64,000 nt of DNA. Source: M30B80 sp965656935 (GTDB lineage: Bacteria > Pseudomonadota > Alphaproteobacteria > Rhodobacterales > Rhodobacteraceae). Shown here in pieces: positions 7,523-16,264 of the stretch (position 1 is the stretch's first letter; every line of letters starts with the position of its first letter). The notes beneath the pieces were generated by a model. The model was not told where the DNA came from. It saw only the letters and a list, made by a program, of their open reading frames with translations, and did no database searches. The stretch spans positions 186,001 to 250,000 of the forward strand of contig CBFHMG010000001.1 of assembly GCA_965656935.1 (NCBI GenBank), written 5' to 3'. A program made the position numbers and the translations under genes.

Positions 7523-8545
7523 TTAGCTGCTGACCATGCCCACAATGTCGTAAGTGCGTTTGAGAATGGGCGCTGCGATCTCGCGGGCGCGCTCGGCCCC
7601 GCGGCCAAGCAGGCGGTCAATCTCGGCCTGATCTTCCATCAAACGCGCCATTTCAGATGAAATCGGCGAGAGCTTGGCCACCGCCAGATCGGCCAAAGCC
7701 ATTTTGAAATGGCCAAATAGCGCACCTGCATGCTCGTCCAGAACCACCTGCGGCTCCACCTCGGCCAAGGCCGCGTAGATATTGACCAGATTGCGCGCCT
7801 CGCCACGATCCTTCAGGCCGTCCATCGCCTCTGGCAGCGGGTCGGGATCAGTTTTGGCTTTGCGAATTTTCTTGGCAATCGCATCGGCATCGTCGGTCAT
7901 ATTGATACGGCTGGTGTCAGATGGGTCGGATTTCGACATTTTCTTGGACCCGTCCTTTAGGCTCATTACCCGCGTTGCGGCGCCTTCAATTACAGGCTCG
8001 GTCACGGGAAAGAACTCCACGCCGAAATCATGGTTGAACTTATTGGCAATGTCGCGCGTCAGTTCCAGATGCTGCTTCTGGTCCTCGCCCACAGGCACAT
8101 GCGTGGCGTGATAGGTCAGGATGTCGGCGGCCATCAGCGCGGGATAGGCAAACAGCCCGAGCGAGGCATTTTCGGCATTCTTGCCTGCCTTATCCTTCCA
8201 TTGCGTCATGCGGCCCATCCACCCCATGCGCGCCACGCAATTGAACACCCAGCCAAGCTGCGCATGTTCTGGCACTTGGCTTTGATTGAAGAGAATGGAT
8301 TTTTCGGGATCGATCCCCGCCGCGATAAAGCCCGCGCATAACTCACGCGTGTTGCGCTTGAGGGCCTCTGGGTCCTGCCATGTGGTGATGGCGTGCAGAT
8401 CAACCATACAAAAGATGGTTTCATGCGTGCCCGCATCCTGCATATCCACAAAGCGCTTCATCGCGCCCAGATAATTGCCAAGGGTCAATCCGCCCGAGGG
8501 CTGGATGCCCGAAAAGACGCGGGGTGTAAAACTCGTCTCGCCCAT
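7523..8545 (-). CDS. trpS: Tryptophan--tRNA ligase
   Basis: Class I aminoacyl-tRNA synthetase that charges tRNA-Trp (340 residues, normal length). The HIGH-like motif appears as PSGGLTLGNYLG at about residues 17-28 and the KMSKS motif as SKKMSKSDPSD at about residues 200-210. No Shine-Dalgarno close to the ATG is convincing, but the N-terminus RVFSGIQPSGGLTLGN fits family alignments. A strong hairpin terminator follows it. Confidence 0.96.
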   Translation of the reverse strand: MGETSFTPRVFSGIQPSGGLTLGNYLGAMKRFVDMQDAGTHETIFCMVDLHAITTWQDPEALKRNTRELCAGFIAAGIDPEKSILFNQSQVPEHAQLGWVFNCVARMGWMGRMTQWKDKAGKNAENASLGLFAYPALMAADILTYHATHVPVGEDQKQHLELTRDIANKFNHDFGVEFFPVTEPVIEGAATRVMSLKDGSKKMSKSDPSDTSRINMTDDADAIAKKIRKAKTDPDPLPEAMDGLKDRGEARNLVNIYAALAEVEPQVVLDEHAGALFGHFKMALADLAVAKLSPISSEMARLMEDQAEIDRLLGRGAERAREIAAPILKRTYDIVGMVSS

Positions 8546-8646
8546 ATGTCACAGGATCCTTGTGGCTGCCTTGGCCAATCCTCTGGCCAATCTTTGCCGC
8601 ATCGCTTACCCACGGGGCGCGGATGCGTCAACCAAAGGGACTGATC

Positions 8647-9330
8647 ATGCAAGATTACAACGTCTCGCCTTTCAACCAATTGCCCAAGGTCATCATCGCC
8701 TTGGCGGCGGTGATTTTCGGCCTTGAGATGATGTTTCAACTGGCCACGGCAGGCCTGCTTGGCGGGCAGGGCGGTGTTGGATGGCGCTTGGCGGCGATCA
8801 ATGATTTCGGTGTATTCAACGAGATCGTGGATTGGATGATTGCCAATAATGGCTATCCGAGCGAATTCCTGATCCGCTTTGTGACCTATCCATTGATCCA
8901 TCAGGGTTTTGTGCATGCGCTGTTTGTGACGGTCTTCATTCTTGCGATTGGCAAAATGGTGGCCGAGGTCTTTGCCGCTTGGGCCGTTTTGGTGGTGTTT
9001 TTCGGTTCAGCCATTATCGGCGCTTTGGGCTTTACGCTTCTGCTCAACAGCCCCTATCCGCTGATTGGCGGCTATCCCGGTGTTTATGGCTTGATCGGTG
9101 CTTTTACCTTTCTGCTTTGGGTGAACCTTGCAGGCACGGGGGCCACGCAATATCGCGCCTTCAGCTTCATCGGGATCCTACTGGCGATCCAAGTGCTATT
9201 TGCGCTTTTGCAGGGGGATTTCGGCAGCGTTGTCTCGGACCTAAGCGGCTTTGTCGCGGGGTTCTTGATGTCCTTTGTGGTCAGCCCCGGCGGCTGGTCG
9301 CGCGTGGTTGCAAAGCTGCGCAACCGCTAG
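8647..9330 (+). CDS. Rhomboid-fold membrane protein lacking catalytic residues (pseudo-rhomboid)
   Basis: 227-residue polytopic membrane protein with about six hydrophobic segments and the rhomboid layout. The HQGFVHALF segment matches the rhomboid HxxxxH region. GGYPGVYGLIGA (141-152) matches GGSGxxxGLxGA, but the catalytic serine position is Tyr143 and the next Gly is Pro144. The oxyanion-hole Asn position is Val94 (H90-x-x-x-V94) and the catalytic His position is Asp198 in DLSGF. Protease activity is therefore unlikely; a substrate-binding or quality-control role, as in iRhoms and derlins, is inference. The start at 8647 fits the MQDYNVSPFN opening. Confidence 0.8.
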   Translation: MQDYNVSPFNQLPKVIIALAAVIFGLEMMFQLATAGLLGGQGGVGWRLAAINDFGVFNEIVDWMIANNGYPSEFLIRFVTYPLIHQGFVHALFVTVFILAIGKMVAEVFAAWAVLVVFFGSAIIGALGFTLLLNSPYPLIGGYPGVYGLIGAFTFLLWVNLAGTGATQYRAFSFIGILLAIQVLFALLQGDFGSVVSDLSGFVAGFLMSFVVSPGGWSRVVAKLRNR

Positions 9331-9337
9331 GCATTAC

Positions 9338-9367
9338 GAAAAATGGCGGCACATAAGCGCCGCCATT
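9338..9367 (-). terminator. Terminator downstream of rpoH (possibly bidirectional)
   Basis: Nine-base stem (9359-9367 with 9342-9350, AATGGCGGC and its complement), followed on the minus strand by a T run at 9338-9343. It lies between the convergent rhomboid-like gene and rpoH, 24 bases beyond the rpoH stop. Confidence 0.65.
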
Positions 9368-9391
9368 CTCTTATATAGTCCCGTCATTCGA

Positions 9392-10273
9392 TCAGGCGTC
9401 GAAGAAGGCCACCACTTCCTTGGATTGGGCTTCCAGCGACTTGCGCATCTTGATCAAGGCCGCAGCTTCCAACTGGCGCACGCGCTCCTTTGACAGCTTC
9501 AATTCCTCGCCAAGGCTTTCAAGGGTGCGGGGCTGATCCAACAACTTACGTTCCCGAATGATGAAGCGTTCGCGGTCATTCAGCATGCTCATCGCATTGA
9601 GCAGCCATTGGCGTAGCTTTTCGCGATCACGCGATTGCTCAACCGCTTCCGAGGCCTGCTCGGCATCATCTTCAAGGGTTTCGATCCATTCGCGCCCCTC
9701 ATCATCCGAGGATTGCGTCGCATTGAGCGAATAATCCGAGCCCGAAAGACGCCCTTCCATCATTTCCACATCATGCAGCGGCACGCCGACCTCTGTGGCA
9801 ATCATCTGGCGCAGCTGGTGTTTGTCCAACCGCTCGCCCGAGGCTTGGGCCTCACGCTCAAGGCGGGCCTGAACGCGGCGCAGATTAAAAAACAGAGATT
9901 TCTGCGAGGAAGTCGACCCTGTACGCACCATCGACCAATTGCGCATCACATAGTCTTGGATCGAAGCCTTGATCCACCAAACGGCATAGGTCGAAAACCG
10001 TACCCCACGATCGGGGTCGAATTTATCGGCAGCCTTCATCAGGCCCAGACCCGCCTCCTGAATGAGGTCATTCATTGGCGCGCCATAGCGCTTGAACTTT
10101 GATGCCATCGAGATTGCAAGCCGCATGTAGGCAGTAATCAGCCTGTGTAATGCGGCCTCGTCCCGATGATCGCGCCACGCATAGGCGAGGCGAAGTTCGG
10201 TTTCTGCATCCAGTAACTCGGCTTTCATTGCACGGCGCGAAAGCGAGTGGTCACTACTCATATCCAAAGCCAT
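9392..10273 (-). CDS. rpoH: RNA polymerase sigma-32 factor (RpoH family, RpoHII-like)
   Basis: Alternative sigma factor of 293 residues. Region 2 is intact (LIQEAGLGLMKAADKFDPDRGVRFSTYAVWWIKASIQ, split by core and promoter-melting helices), the RpoH-specific box appears as SQKSLFFNLRR, and region 4 ends with the helix-turn-helix TLESLGEELKLSKERVRQLE. The N-terminus MALDMSSDHSLSRRAMKAEL resembles the second RpoH of Rhodobacterales, which in Rhodobacter sphaeroides responds to singlet oxygen; that assignment is inference. The start follows a G-rich ribosome-binding site. The upstream region carries an RpoE-like promoter. Confidence 0.9.
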   Translation of the reverse strand: MALDMSSDHSLSRRAMKAELLDAETELRLAYAWRDHRDEAALHRLITAYMRLAISMASKFKRYGAPMNDLIQEAGLGLMKAADKFDPDRGVRFSTYAVWWIKASIQDYVMRNWSMVRTGSTSSQKSLFFNLRRVQARLEREAQASGERLDKHQLRQMIATEVGVPLHDVEMMEGRLSGSDYSLNATQSSDDEGREWIETLEDDAEQASEAVEQSRDREKLRQWLLNAMSMLNDRERFIIRERKLLDQPRTLESLGEELKLSKERVRQLEAAALIKMRKSLEAQSKEVVAFFDA

Positions 10274-10329
10274 TTTGAACCCCCCAAGGTCGGCGATGTT
10301 CTTGGCCCGCGTGATTTGCGGTTCTAAGA

Positions 10330-10359
10330 GTGTTACGGAGCGACTATTGAGTTGGATCA
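10330..10359 (-). promoter_or_regulatory. RpoE-type (ECF sigma) promoter candidate for rpoH
   Basis: On the minus strand, TGATCC (10354-10359), an 18-base spacer, then TAAC (10332-10335). This fits the R. sphaeroides RpoE consensus TGATCC-N18-TA as I know it. The -10 region is about 57 bases before the rpoH start codon. It also overlaps the region just upstream of the divergent cobU gene. Confidence 0.6.
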
Positions 10360-10378
10360 CTTTCAGGAGAAAATTAAC

Positions 10379-10924
10379 TTGGCCCTTCCCGCAATAACTC
10401 TCGTCATCGGTGGCGCGTCTTCGGGCAAATCGGCTTTTGCCGAAGCCATGGTGCATGACAGTGGTCTCGCCAAAACCTATCTCGCAACGGCGCAAGCCTT
10501 TGACGATGAGATGAAAGCCAAGATTGAGGCACATCGCGAGGCTCGCGCGGGCTTTGGCTGGCGCACGGTCGAGACGCCGCTGGAGCTGGCAAAGGAATTG
10601 GCGCAGCTTGATAGCGATGAGGTGGCCTTGGTGGATTGTGCCAGCCTCTGGCTCAGCAATATCATGTTCGCGACCCGCGATTGGGAAGGTGAGGCGGAAG
10701 AATTATGTGAGGTGTTGGAGCTGATGCCCAACCCCGCTGTCATCGTCACCAATGAGGTCGGGCATGGAATTGTACCCGAGAATAAACTCGCCCGCGAATT
10801 TCGTGATGCGCATGGCCAACTCAACCAGATTTTGGCCGCGCAGGCTGATTTGGTGGTCTTGGTGATTGCTGGCTTGCCGATGGTGCTCAAAGGTAATCTG
10901 CCCGAAGGCTTCGGCCCATGGTAA
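10379..10924 (+). CDS. cobU: Adenosylcobinamide kinase / adenosylcobinamide-phosphate guanylyltransferase
   Basis: Bifunctional enzyme of late cobalamin assembly that phosphorylates and then guanylylates adenosylcobinamide. 181 residues starting from a TTG at 10379, chosen because AGGAG lies nine bases upstream; an earlier TTG at 10352 has no such signal. The P-loop GGASSGKSAFAE lies at residues 9-20, followed by YLATAQAFDDEM and VTNEVGHGIVPENKLAREFRD, both hallmarks of CobU/CobP. It overlaps the downstream phosphatase gene. Its 5' end lies back-to-back with rpoH. The window also encodes B12-dependent NrdJ. Confidence 0.9.
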   Translation: MALPAITLVIGGASSGKSAFAEAMVHDSGLAKTYLATAQAFDDEMKAKIEAHREARAGFGWRTVETPLELAKELAQLDSDEVALVDCASLWLSNIMFATRDWEGEAEELCEVLELMPNPAVIVTNEVGHGIVPENKLAREFRDAHGQLNQILAAQADLVVLVIAGLPMVLKGNLPEGFGPW

Positions 10925-11499
10925 CACGCTGGTTCTGGGTGCGGCATGGCCCGACCCATCAAAAGGCCTTCACAGGGTGGCGCGATGTCCCCGCCGATTT
11001 GTCAGATAGTGCTGCGATTGAACGTTTGAACGCGTTTCTGCCAGCCGAGGCACTGATTATTTCCTCGGATTTGGATCGCGCGGTCACGACCGCTGACAGG
11101 TTGTCGCGAGGGCGCAATCGTTTGCCGCATGACCCCGATATTCGCGAGTTTGATTTCGGCATATGGGATGGACTGCATTTCACCCAAGTGGCTGAGCGCG
11201 ACCCCGATCTGTCCCGCAGTTTCTGGGAGAATCCCGGCGATATCGCAGCCCCTGAGGGCGAAAGTTGGAACGCAGTGGAGCGCCGCACCTCCGCCGTGGT
11301 TGACCGACTTATGGCCACCCATAAACCCCGTGATATCATCGCGGTGGCCCATATGGGCACGATCATGACCCAGATTGCGCGCGCAGGAAATATGACACCC
11401 TATAAAGCGCTCGGGCATGTCGTGGACCCGCTTTCGGTAACCTGCCTGATCCATGAAAACCAAAACTGGCGGATCGAGCGGGTCAATCACCTCCCCTGA
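10918..11499 (+). CDS. Histidine phosphatase family protein (alpha-ribazole phosphatase CobC candidate)
   Basis: 193-residue phosphoglycerate-mutase-like phosphatase. The phosphohistidine motif is VRHGPTH at about residues 8-14 (RHG variant) and the second catalytic histidine sits in VAHMGTIM near residue 142. The start overlaps the cobU stop by seven bases. That context suggests alpha-ribazole-5'-phosphate phosphatase (CobC) of cobalamin synthesis, but the family is broad and the motif alone does not settle the substrate. Confidence 0.8.
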   Translation: MVTRWFWVRHGPTHQKAFTGWRDVPADLSDSAAIERLNAFLPAEALIISSDLDRAVTTADRLSRGRNRLPHDPDIREFDFGIWDGLHFTQVAERDPDLSRSFWENPGDIAAPEGESWNAVERRTSAVVDRLMATHKPRDIIAVAHMGTIMTQIARAGNMTPYKALGHVVDPLSVTCLIHENQNWRIERVNHLP

Positions 11500-11583
11500 T
11501 CCTATCCATCAGAAAACGAGATTTGCACTGCTTGAACGTTTTGGATCTTATCGGGCTGCGCAGTTCTCAAAGGAATTTTTTAA

Positions 11584-12264
11584 ATGACGTATAAATTATT
11601 GATTGGCCAAAAATCCTACTCCAGTTGGTCTTTGCGCGGCTGGTTGCCTTTCGCGATTTTCGACATCCCTGTCGAAGTCAGCTTGGCCGTGATCTATTCC
11701 GATGCATTCGCCGATGATGTCGCAGCTTTTGGGGGCAGCAAAACCGTTCCCGCCGTTGTCACCCCTGACGGTGGCATGCTGAGCGATAGCCTCGCCATCG
11801 TATGGCATTTGGCTGAAGCGTTTCCAGAAAAGCAGATGTTGCCAAGCGACCCGATCTTGCGCGCGAAAGCCATGAGCATCACCGCCGAGATGCATTCAGG
11901 CTTCACCGCCTTGCGCGGGGCCTGTCCGATGAACCTACGCAATGGATGGGAGGGGTTTGTGCCCTCGCCCGAGGTGCTGGCCGATCTGGCGCGGATCGAA
12001 GCCATTTGGAAGGACGCGCTTGATATGTCGGGCGGGCCGTTTCTTTTTGGCGGCTATAGTATCGCGGATGCCTTCTATGCCCCAATCGCAACACGGATCG
12101 TGACCTATGATTTGCCCGTTTCCGCGCAGACCCAAAGCTATATCGACGCCCATCTCGCCTTGCCGCAAATGAAGAAATGGCGAGAAGACGGATTGCGCGA
12201 GGATGACGAAGTGCCCCTCTATAATAAACCTCTGGAGCGCCGCCCCTTCCCGATGCCGTCCTGA
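11584..12264 (+). CDS. Glutathione S-transferase family protein
   Basis: 226 residues with the thioredoxin-like N-terminal domain (YKLLIGQKSYSSWSLRGWL, a YSSWSLR motif typical of a GST branch with Ser as candidate catalytic residue), the ..KTVPAVVTPDG.. glutathione-binding loop with cis-Pro, and SLAIVWHLAEAFP at the domain junction. The C-terminal helical domain contains GGYSIADAFYAP, the usual N-capping motif. The ATG is preceded by AAGGA. It stands alone with 84 bases to the upstream gene; substrate unknown. Confidence 0.88.
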   Translation: MTYKLLIGQKSYSSWSLRGWLPFAIFDIPVEVSLAVIYSDAFADDVAAFGGSKTVPAVVTPDGGMLSDSLAIVWHLAEAFPEKQMLPSDPILRAKAMSITAEMHSGFTALRGACPMNLRNGWEGFVPSPEVLADLARIEAIWKDALDMSGGPFLFGGYSIADAFYAPIATRIVTYDLPVSAQTQSYIDAHLALPQMKKWREDGLREDDEVPLYNKPLERRPFPMPS

Positions 12265-12330
12265 GTTGGTTTTGCAGGTCTCACCGGTTTTCTTAACCCT
12301 TTGCTAACCAAAGCTGCGTAGCGGTGGAGT

Positions 12331-13869
12331 ATGTTTGATACTGCCCGCTCCGACAGTCTTGCCAAGACCCATACCGTGGCTTTCGAGGGCCTCGTCGCGC
12401 GCCGCGTCGAGGTGCAATGCGCCGTGACCCCCGGTTTGCCGGGATTCTCGATTGTGGGGCTGCCTGACAAAGCGGTCTCGGAAGCGCGGGAACGGGTGCG
12501 CACGGCGCTCTCGACCATGGCGATTGCGCTGCCTTCCAAGCGGATCACGGTCAATCTCTCGCCTGCGGATATCCCGAAAGAAGGCTCGCATTTCGATCTG
12601 CCGATCGCGCTGGCGCTTCTTGCAGCCATCGGGATCGTGCCGCGCGAACGGGTTGAGGGCGCGCTGGCGCTTGGGGAAATGTCACTTGATGGGAAGCTTG
12701 TGGCGGTTCTGGGCGCACTGCCCGCAGCCCTTGCCGCGGGTGAGGATGACCGCGTCTTGCTCTGCCCCGCCGCCTGTGGTGCTGAAGCTGCTTGGGTTGG
12801 CGCCACATCGGTTTTCGCGGCCCACGATCTGACAAGCCTTGTGGGGCATTTGACCGATCGCAACCCGCTGCCCCCGGCAATTCCGGGTGAGGTGGTTGAG
12901 GCGCAAAGCACCAAATGCATGTCGGAAGTGCGCGGACAGGAACGCGCCAAGCGTGCCTTGGAGATCGCGGCGGCAGGGCGGCATCATTTCCTGATGGTCG
13001 GCTCTCCCGGGTCAGGGAAATCCATGCTGGCCGCCCGCTTGGCGGGACTTCTGCCTGATCTGACCGCGGCCGAGGCGCTTGAGACATCCATGATCCACTC
13101 CTTGGCAGGGCTGATCTCGCAGGGTGGCATTTCCCGAACGCGGCCCTACCGTGCGCCCCATCACACCGCGTCGATGGCCGCCATTGTCGGCGGCGGGCGC
13201 GGCGCGAAACCTGGGGAAATCAGCCTTGCCCATAACGGCATCTTGTTTCTGGACGAGTTTCCCGAATACCCGCGTACCGTGCTCGAAACCCTGCGCCAAC
13301 CGATCGAGACGGGGGATGTGGTGGTGGCGCGCGCCAATGCCCATGTCACCTATCCCTGTCGTTTCCTGCTGATTGCGGCGGCCAATCCCTGCAAATGCGG
13401 GTATCTCTATGATGCCAATCAAGCCTGTGGCCGCGCACCGATTTGTGGTGGCGATTATCTTGGCCGAATTTCTGGCCCCTTGATGGATCGATTTGACCTG
13501 CGTCTTGAGGTGCCGCCCGTAAGCTATCTTGATCTGGATTTGCCAGCAGGCGGTGAAACCTCGGCGCAGATTGCTCAAAGGGTGAAGGCCGCACGCGATA
13601 TCCAGAGCGCGCGTTTTGCAAAATTGGGCGTGTCAGCACGGGTGAATGCAGATGCCGAAGGCAAGCTGCTCGACCAGATCGCCATGCCAGATGCAGAGGG
13701 AAAAGCCTTTCTTGCGCGGGCTGCCGAAAAGCTGAACCTGACAGCCCGCGGCTATCATCGGGTCATGCGGGTGGCGCGCACGATTGCCGATCTCGAGGGG
13801 CAAGAAAATGTGGGCGCGGACCAGATCGCCGAAGCTGTCAGCTACCGCCTGATTGGCGCATCAAACTAG
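12331..13869 (+). CDS. comM: YifB/ComM-family magnesium chelatase-like AAA+ ATPase
   Basis: 512-residue AAA+ protein. ComM is a branch-migration helicase that helps integrate single strands in natural transformation; many non-competent bacteria also keep it. N-terminal ChlI-like domain with GLPGFSIVGLPDKAVSEARERV; Walker A GSPGSGKS at about residues 225-232; Walker B NGILFLDEFPEY near residue 310; C-terminal Mg-chelatase-type domain with LTARGYHRVMRVARTIADLEG. It ends 18 bases from the convergent gshB stop. Confidence 0.93.
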   Translation: MFDTARSDSLAKTHTVAFEGLVARRVEVQCAVTPGLPGFSIVGLPDKAVSEARERVRTALSTMAIALPSKRITVNLSPADIPKEGSHFDLPIALALLAAIGIVPRERVEGALALGEMSLDGKLVAVLGALPAALAAGEDDRVLLCPAACGAEAAWVGATSVFAAHDLTSLVGHLTDRNPLPPAIPGEVVEAQSTKCMSEVRGQERAKRALEIAAAGRHHFLMVGSPGSGKSMLAARLAGLLPDLTAAEALETSMIHSLAGLISQGGISRTRPYRAPHHTASMAAIVGGGRGAKPGEISLAHNGILFLDEFPEYPRTVLETLRQPIETGDVVVARANAHVTYPCRFLLIAAANPCKCGYLYDANQACGRAPICGGDYLGRISGPLMDRFDLRLEVPPVSYLDLDLPAGGETSAQIAQRVKAARDIQSARFAKLGVSARVNADAEGKLLDQIAMPDAEGKAFLARAAEKLNLTARGYHRVMRVARTIADLEGQENVGADQIAEAVSYRLIGASN

Positions 13870-13887
13870 CGGCGCTCTCGGCGCAAA

Positions 13888-14838
13888 TCAGCCCTCACCA
13901 CGGCGGCGTGCTTCGATCCGTTCCCAAATCATGGCAGCCACATTGATCCCGTCAAAGCGCTCAAGCTCCTGAATGCCGGTGGGCGACGTGACATTGATTT
14001 CGGTCAGATAATCGCCAATCACGTCGATCCCGACAAAAATCTGTCCCTTCTCCCGCAGCAATGGACCAATTCGCGCGCAGATCTCGTGCTCGCGCTCGGT
14101 CAGGCCAATTTTCTCGGCGCGCCCTCCGACATGCATATTCGAGCGAGTTTCGCCCACGGCAGGCACGCGGTTGATCGCCCCGACGGGTTCGCCATCCACA
14201 AGGATGATCCGCTTATCTCCCGAGGAGACATCGGGCAGGAATTTCTGCGCGATCAAGGGCTCGCGGTTCATGCCTGTGAAAAGCTCATGTAGCGAATTCA
14301 GGTTGCGGTCATTTGGATCGAGGCGGAACACACCTGCTCCGCCATTGCCGTAAAGCGGCTTGAGAATGATATCGCCATGTTTCTCGCGGAAGGCTTTGAT
14401 TGTGACAAGATCGCGCGCGATTGTGGTTGGCGGGGTCAAATCGGGGAAGTCGAGGACCAGCAGTTTTTCAGGGTAGTTGCGAACCCAGAAAGGGTCATTC
14501 ACCACCAAAGTGTCGGGATGAATGCGCTCGAGGATATGGGTTGTCGTGATATAGCCCATATCGAATGGGGGGTCTTGGCGGAGCCAGACCACATCCCAAT
14601 CGGTCAGATCGATCTCGGTCTCGGCCCCAAGGCTGAAATGGTCGCCTTTGACACGGCGCACCTCCAACGGCCATCCACGTGCTGTTACCCGACCCTCTGA
14701 ATAAGCGAGCTTGTCAGGCGTATAATAGAAAAGCTCATGCCCTCGGCTCTGCGCCTCTTCGGCAAGCCGAAATGTGCTATCCGCTTCAATATCAACTGGA
14801 CCGATAGGGTCCATCTGGATCGCGACCTTGAGGGGCAT
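13888..14838 (-). CDS. gshB: Glutathione synthase
   Basis: ATP-grasp enzyme that joins gamma-glutamylcysteine and glycine (316 residues). The N-terminal MPLKVAIQMDPIGPVDIEAD opening and the TPPTTIARD, KPLYGNGGAGVFRL and DVIGDYLTEINVTSPTGI segments match GshB. The ATG at 14838 is preferred over the ATG two codons earlier because GGGAG then sits seven bases upstream. It is downstream of yraN and rsmI on the same strand, a cluster frequent in Rhodobacterales. Confidence 0.94.
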   Translation of the reverse strand: MPLKVAIQMDPIGPVDIEADSTFRLAEEAQSRGHELFYYTPDKLAYSEGRVTARGWPLEVRRVKGDHFSLGAETEIDLTDWDVVWLRQDPPFDMGYITTTHILERIHPDTLVVNDPFWVRNYPEKLLVLDFPDLTPPTTIARDLVTIKAFREKHGDIILKPLYGNGGAGVFRLDPNDRNLNSLHELFTGMNREPLIAQKFLPDVSSGDKRIILVDGEPVGAINRVPAVGETRSNMHVGGRAEKIGLTEREHEICARIGPLLREKGQIFVGIDVIGDYLTEINVTSPTGIQELERFDGINVAAMIWERIEARRRGEG

Positions 14839-14907
14839 ATGCATTCTCCCGTTTTGCGTGCTCTAGACTACATGGCCCGCGACGCGAGGGAGTTCAATGC
14901 CGCCGCA

Positions 14908-15261
14908 TCACCCTTGAATGGCATTCTCGCAAATATCGATCTGGCCGATATTGTTCACAAGGGCCACGTCAAAGCGGCAGGCCGTATTCAGACCTGTTGC
15001 CAATCGACCAAGATAATCCTCGGCACTTGAATAAATGCGTTTGATCTGGCGCGCGGTAAGACGTTCGGCTGCGGCGGCAAAACTGCGCGCCTTTTTCACT
15101 TCTACAAAAACCACTTCACCATCTTTTTGGGCCACGAGATCAATCTCGCCCAATGGGCCGCGCCAGCGTCGAGACAATATTTCATGGCCGCGGCGCAGAT
15201 AATCTTCGGCGACTTGTTCTTCGGCGGCCAACCCCGCGAGGTAAGATACCTGCCCAGTCAT
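14908..15261 (-). CDS. yraN: YraN family protein (UPF0102)
   Basis: 117-residue protein of the UPF0102 family with a restriction-endonuclease-like fold. The nuclease-like core is visible: AEDYLRRGHEILSRRWRGPLGEIDLVAQKDGEVVFVEVKKA contains the E..D..E-x-K signature. Its biological role is not firmly established. Its start overlaps the rsmI stop by four bases, an almost universal arrangement for the pair. Confidence 0.92.
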   Translation of the reverse strand: MTGQVSYLAGLAAEEQVAEDYLRRGHEILSRRWRGPLGEIDLVAQKDGEVVFVEVKKARSFAAAAERLTARQIKRIYSSAEDYLGRLATGLNTACRFDVALVNNIGQIDICENAIQG

Positions 15262-16175
15262 TCCTCATCCTCCAAAGCCAAACCCATTTGATACACATCC
15301 CGCCGCGCCAGTCCGTATTTGGCCGCGACCTCAGCGGCTGCATCTTTCAGGCGCAATCGCCCCATCGCATCACGAAGGGCGGTCGCGACCTCGACTTCGT
15401 CCGCCTCACGCGCTGAGGCGCGATCAATCACCAAGACAATCTCGCCCTTGAGGCTGCGAGACGCGATTGCCTCTTGGACATCATGCAATGGGCCGCGCAG
15501 AATTTCCTCGAATCGTTTTGTCAGTTCGCGGCAGATCGCAATCTGCCTGTCATGTTCCATCACATCGCATAAAGCATCTAACAAACCATGAATGCGCTTT
15601 GGGCTTTCATACAATATCACCGTCGCCTCGACATTGGTGACCTCTTTAAGCCAAGTCCGCCGCGCGCCTTTTGATGTTGGAGCAAAGCCTGCAAAAAGAA
15701 ATTTGTCGCTGGGCAAGCCAGAAACCGCCAAAGCTGCCAGAACGGCCGAAGCGCCAGGTGCGGAGAACACATCAAGACCCTCCGAGATCACGGCGCGGCC
15801 CAGTGGAAAACCGGGATCGGCCACCAAAGGCGTGCCTGCCTCAGACACATAAGCGACCGATTTTCCCTCTTTGAGTGCTGCGATCAGTCTTGGCCGCACT
15901 GCTGGCCCGTTATGGTCGTGATACGCGACAAGCGGTCTGTCGCCGAGTGGCACGCCATGTATCTCCATCAGATGGCGTGCAGTGCGGGTATCTTCGGCGG
16001 CGATCACATCGGCGGATGCAAGAATATCCAATGCTCGCAAGGTGATATCGCGTGCCGAGCCAATGGGCGTGGCAACAAAATACAGACCCGGAACAAGCGT
16101 GGTTTTTTGCGCGGCCCCTGAGGTGTTGCGTGTCACTGGCGAGGCATCTGGGCTGTTATTCATCGAATGATCCAT
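15258..16175 (-). CDS. rsmI: 16S rRNA (cytidine(1402)-2'-O)-methyltransferase
   Basis: SAM-dependent methyltransferase that 2'-O-methylates C1402 in the decoding centre. 305 residues of the tetrapyrrole methylase fold: LYFVATPIGSARDITLRALDIL near the N-terminus, AEDTRTARHLM, YHDHN, and SEAGTPLVADPGF. A second ATG four codons in (16163) is a possible start. The gene is divergent from the LpoA-like lipoprotein gene, also a typical arrangement. Confidence 0.95.
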   Translation of the reverse strand: MDHSMNNSPDASPVTRNTSGAAQKTTLVPGLYFVATPIGSARDITLRALDILASADVIAAEDTRTARHLMEIHGVPLGDRPLVAYHDHNGPAVRPRLIAALKEGKSVAYVSEAGTPLVADPGFPLGRAVISEGLDVFSAPGASAVLAALAVSGLPSDKFLFAGFAPTSKGARRTWLKEVTNVEATVILYESPKRIHGLLDALCDVMEHDRQIAICRELTKRFEEILRGPLHDVQEAIASRSLKGEIVLVIDRASAREADEVEVATALRDAMGRLRLKDAAAEVAAKYGLARRDVYQMGLALEDEE

Positions 16176-16264
16176 TGGTGGCGTTTACTTGGTGACGGCG
16201 AAGCTTTAGGTTTTGCCCATCGAATTTGAACTGCCCCTTTGATGTGCCCCTAGGAGACGTATTG

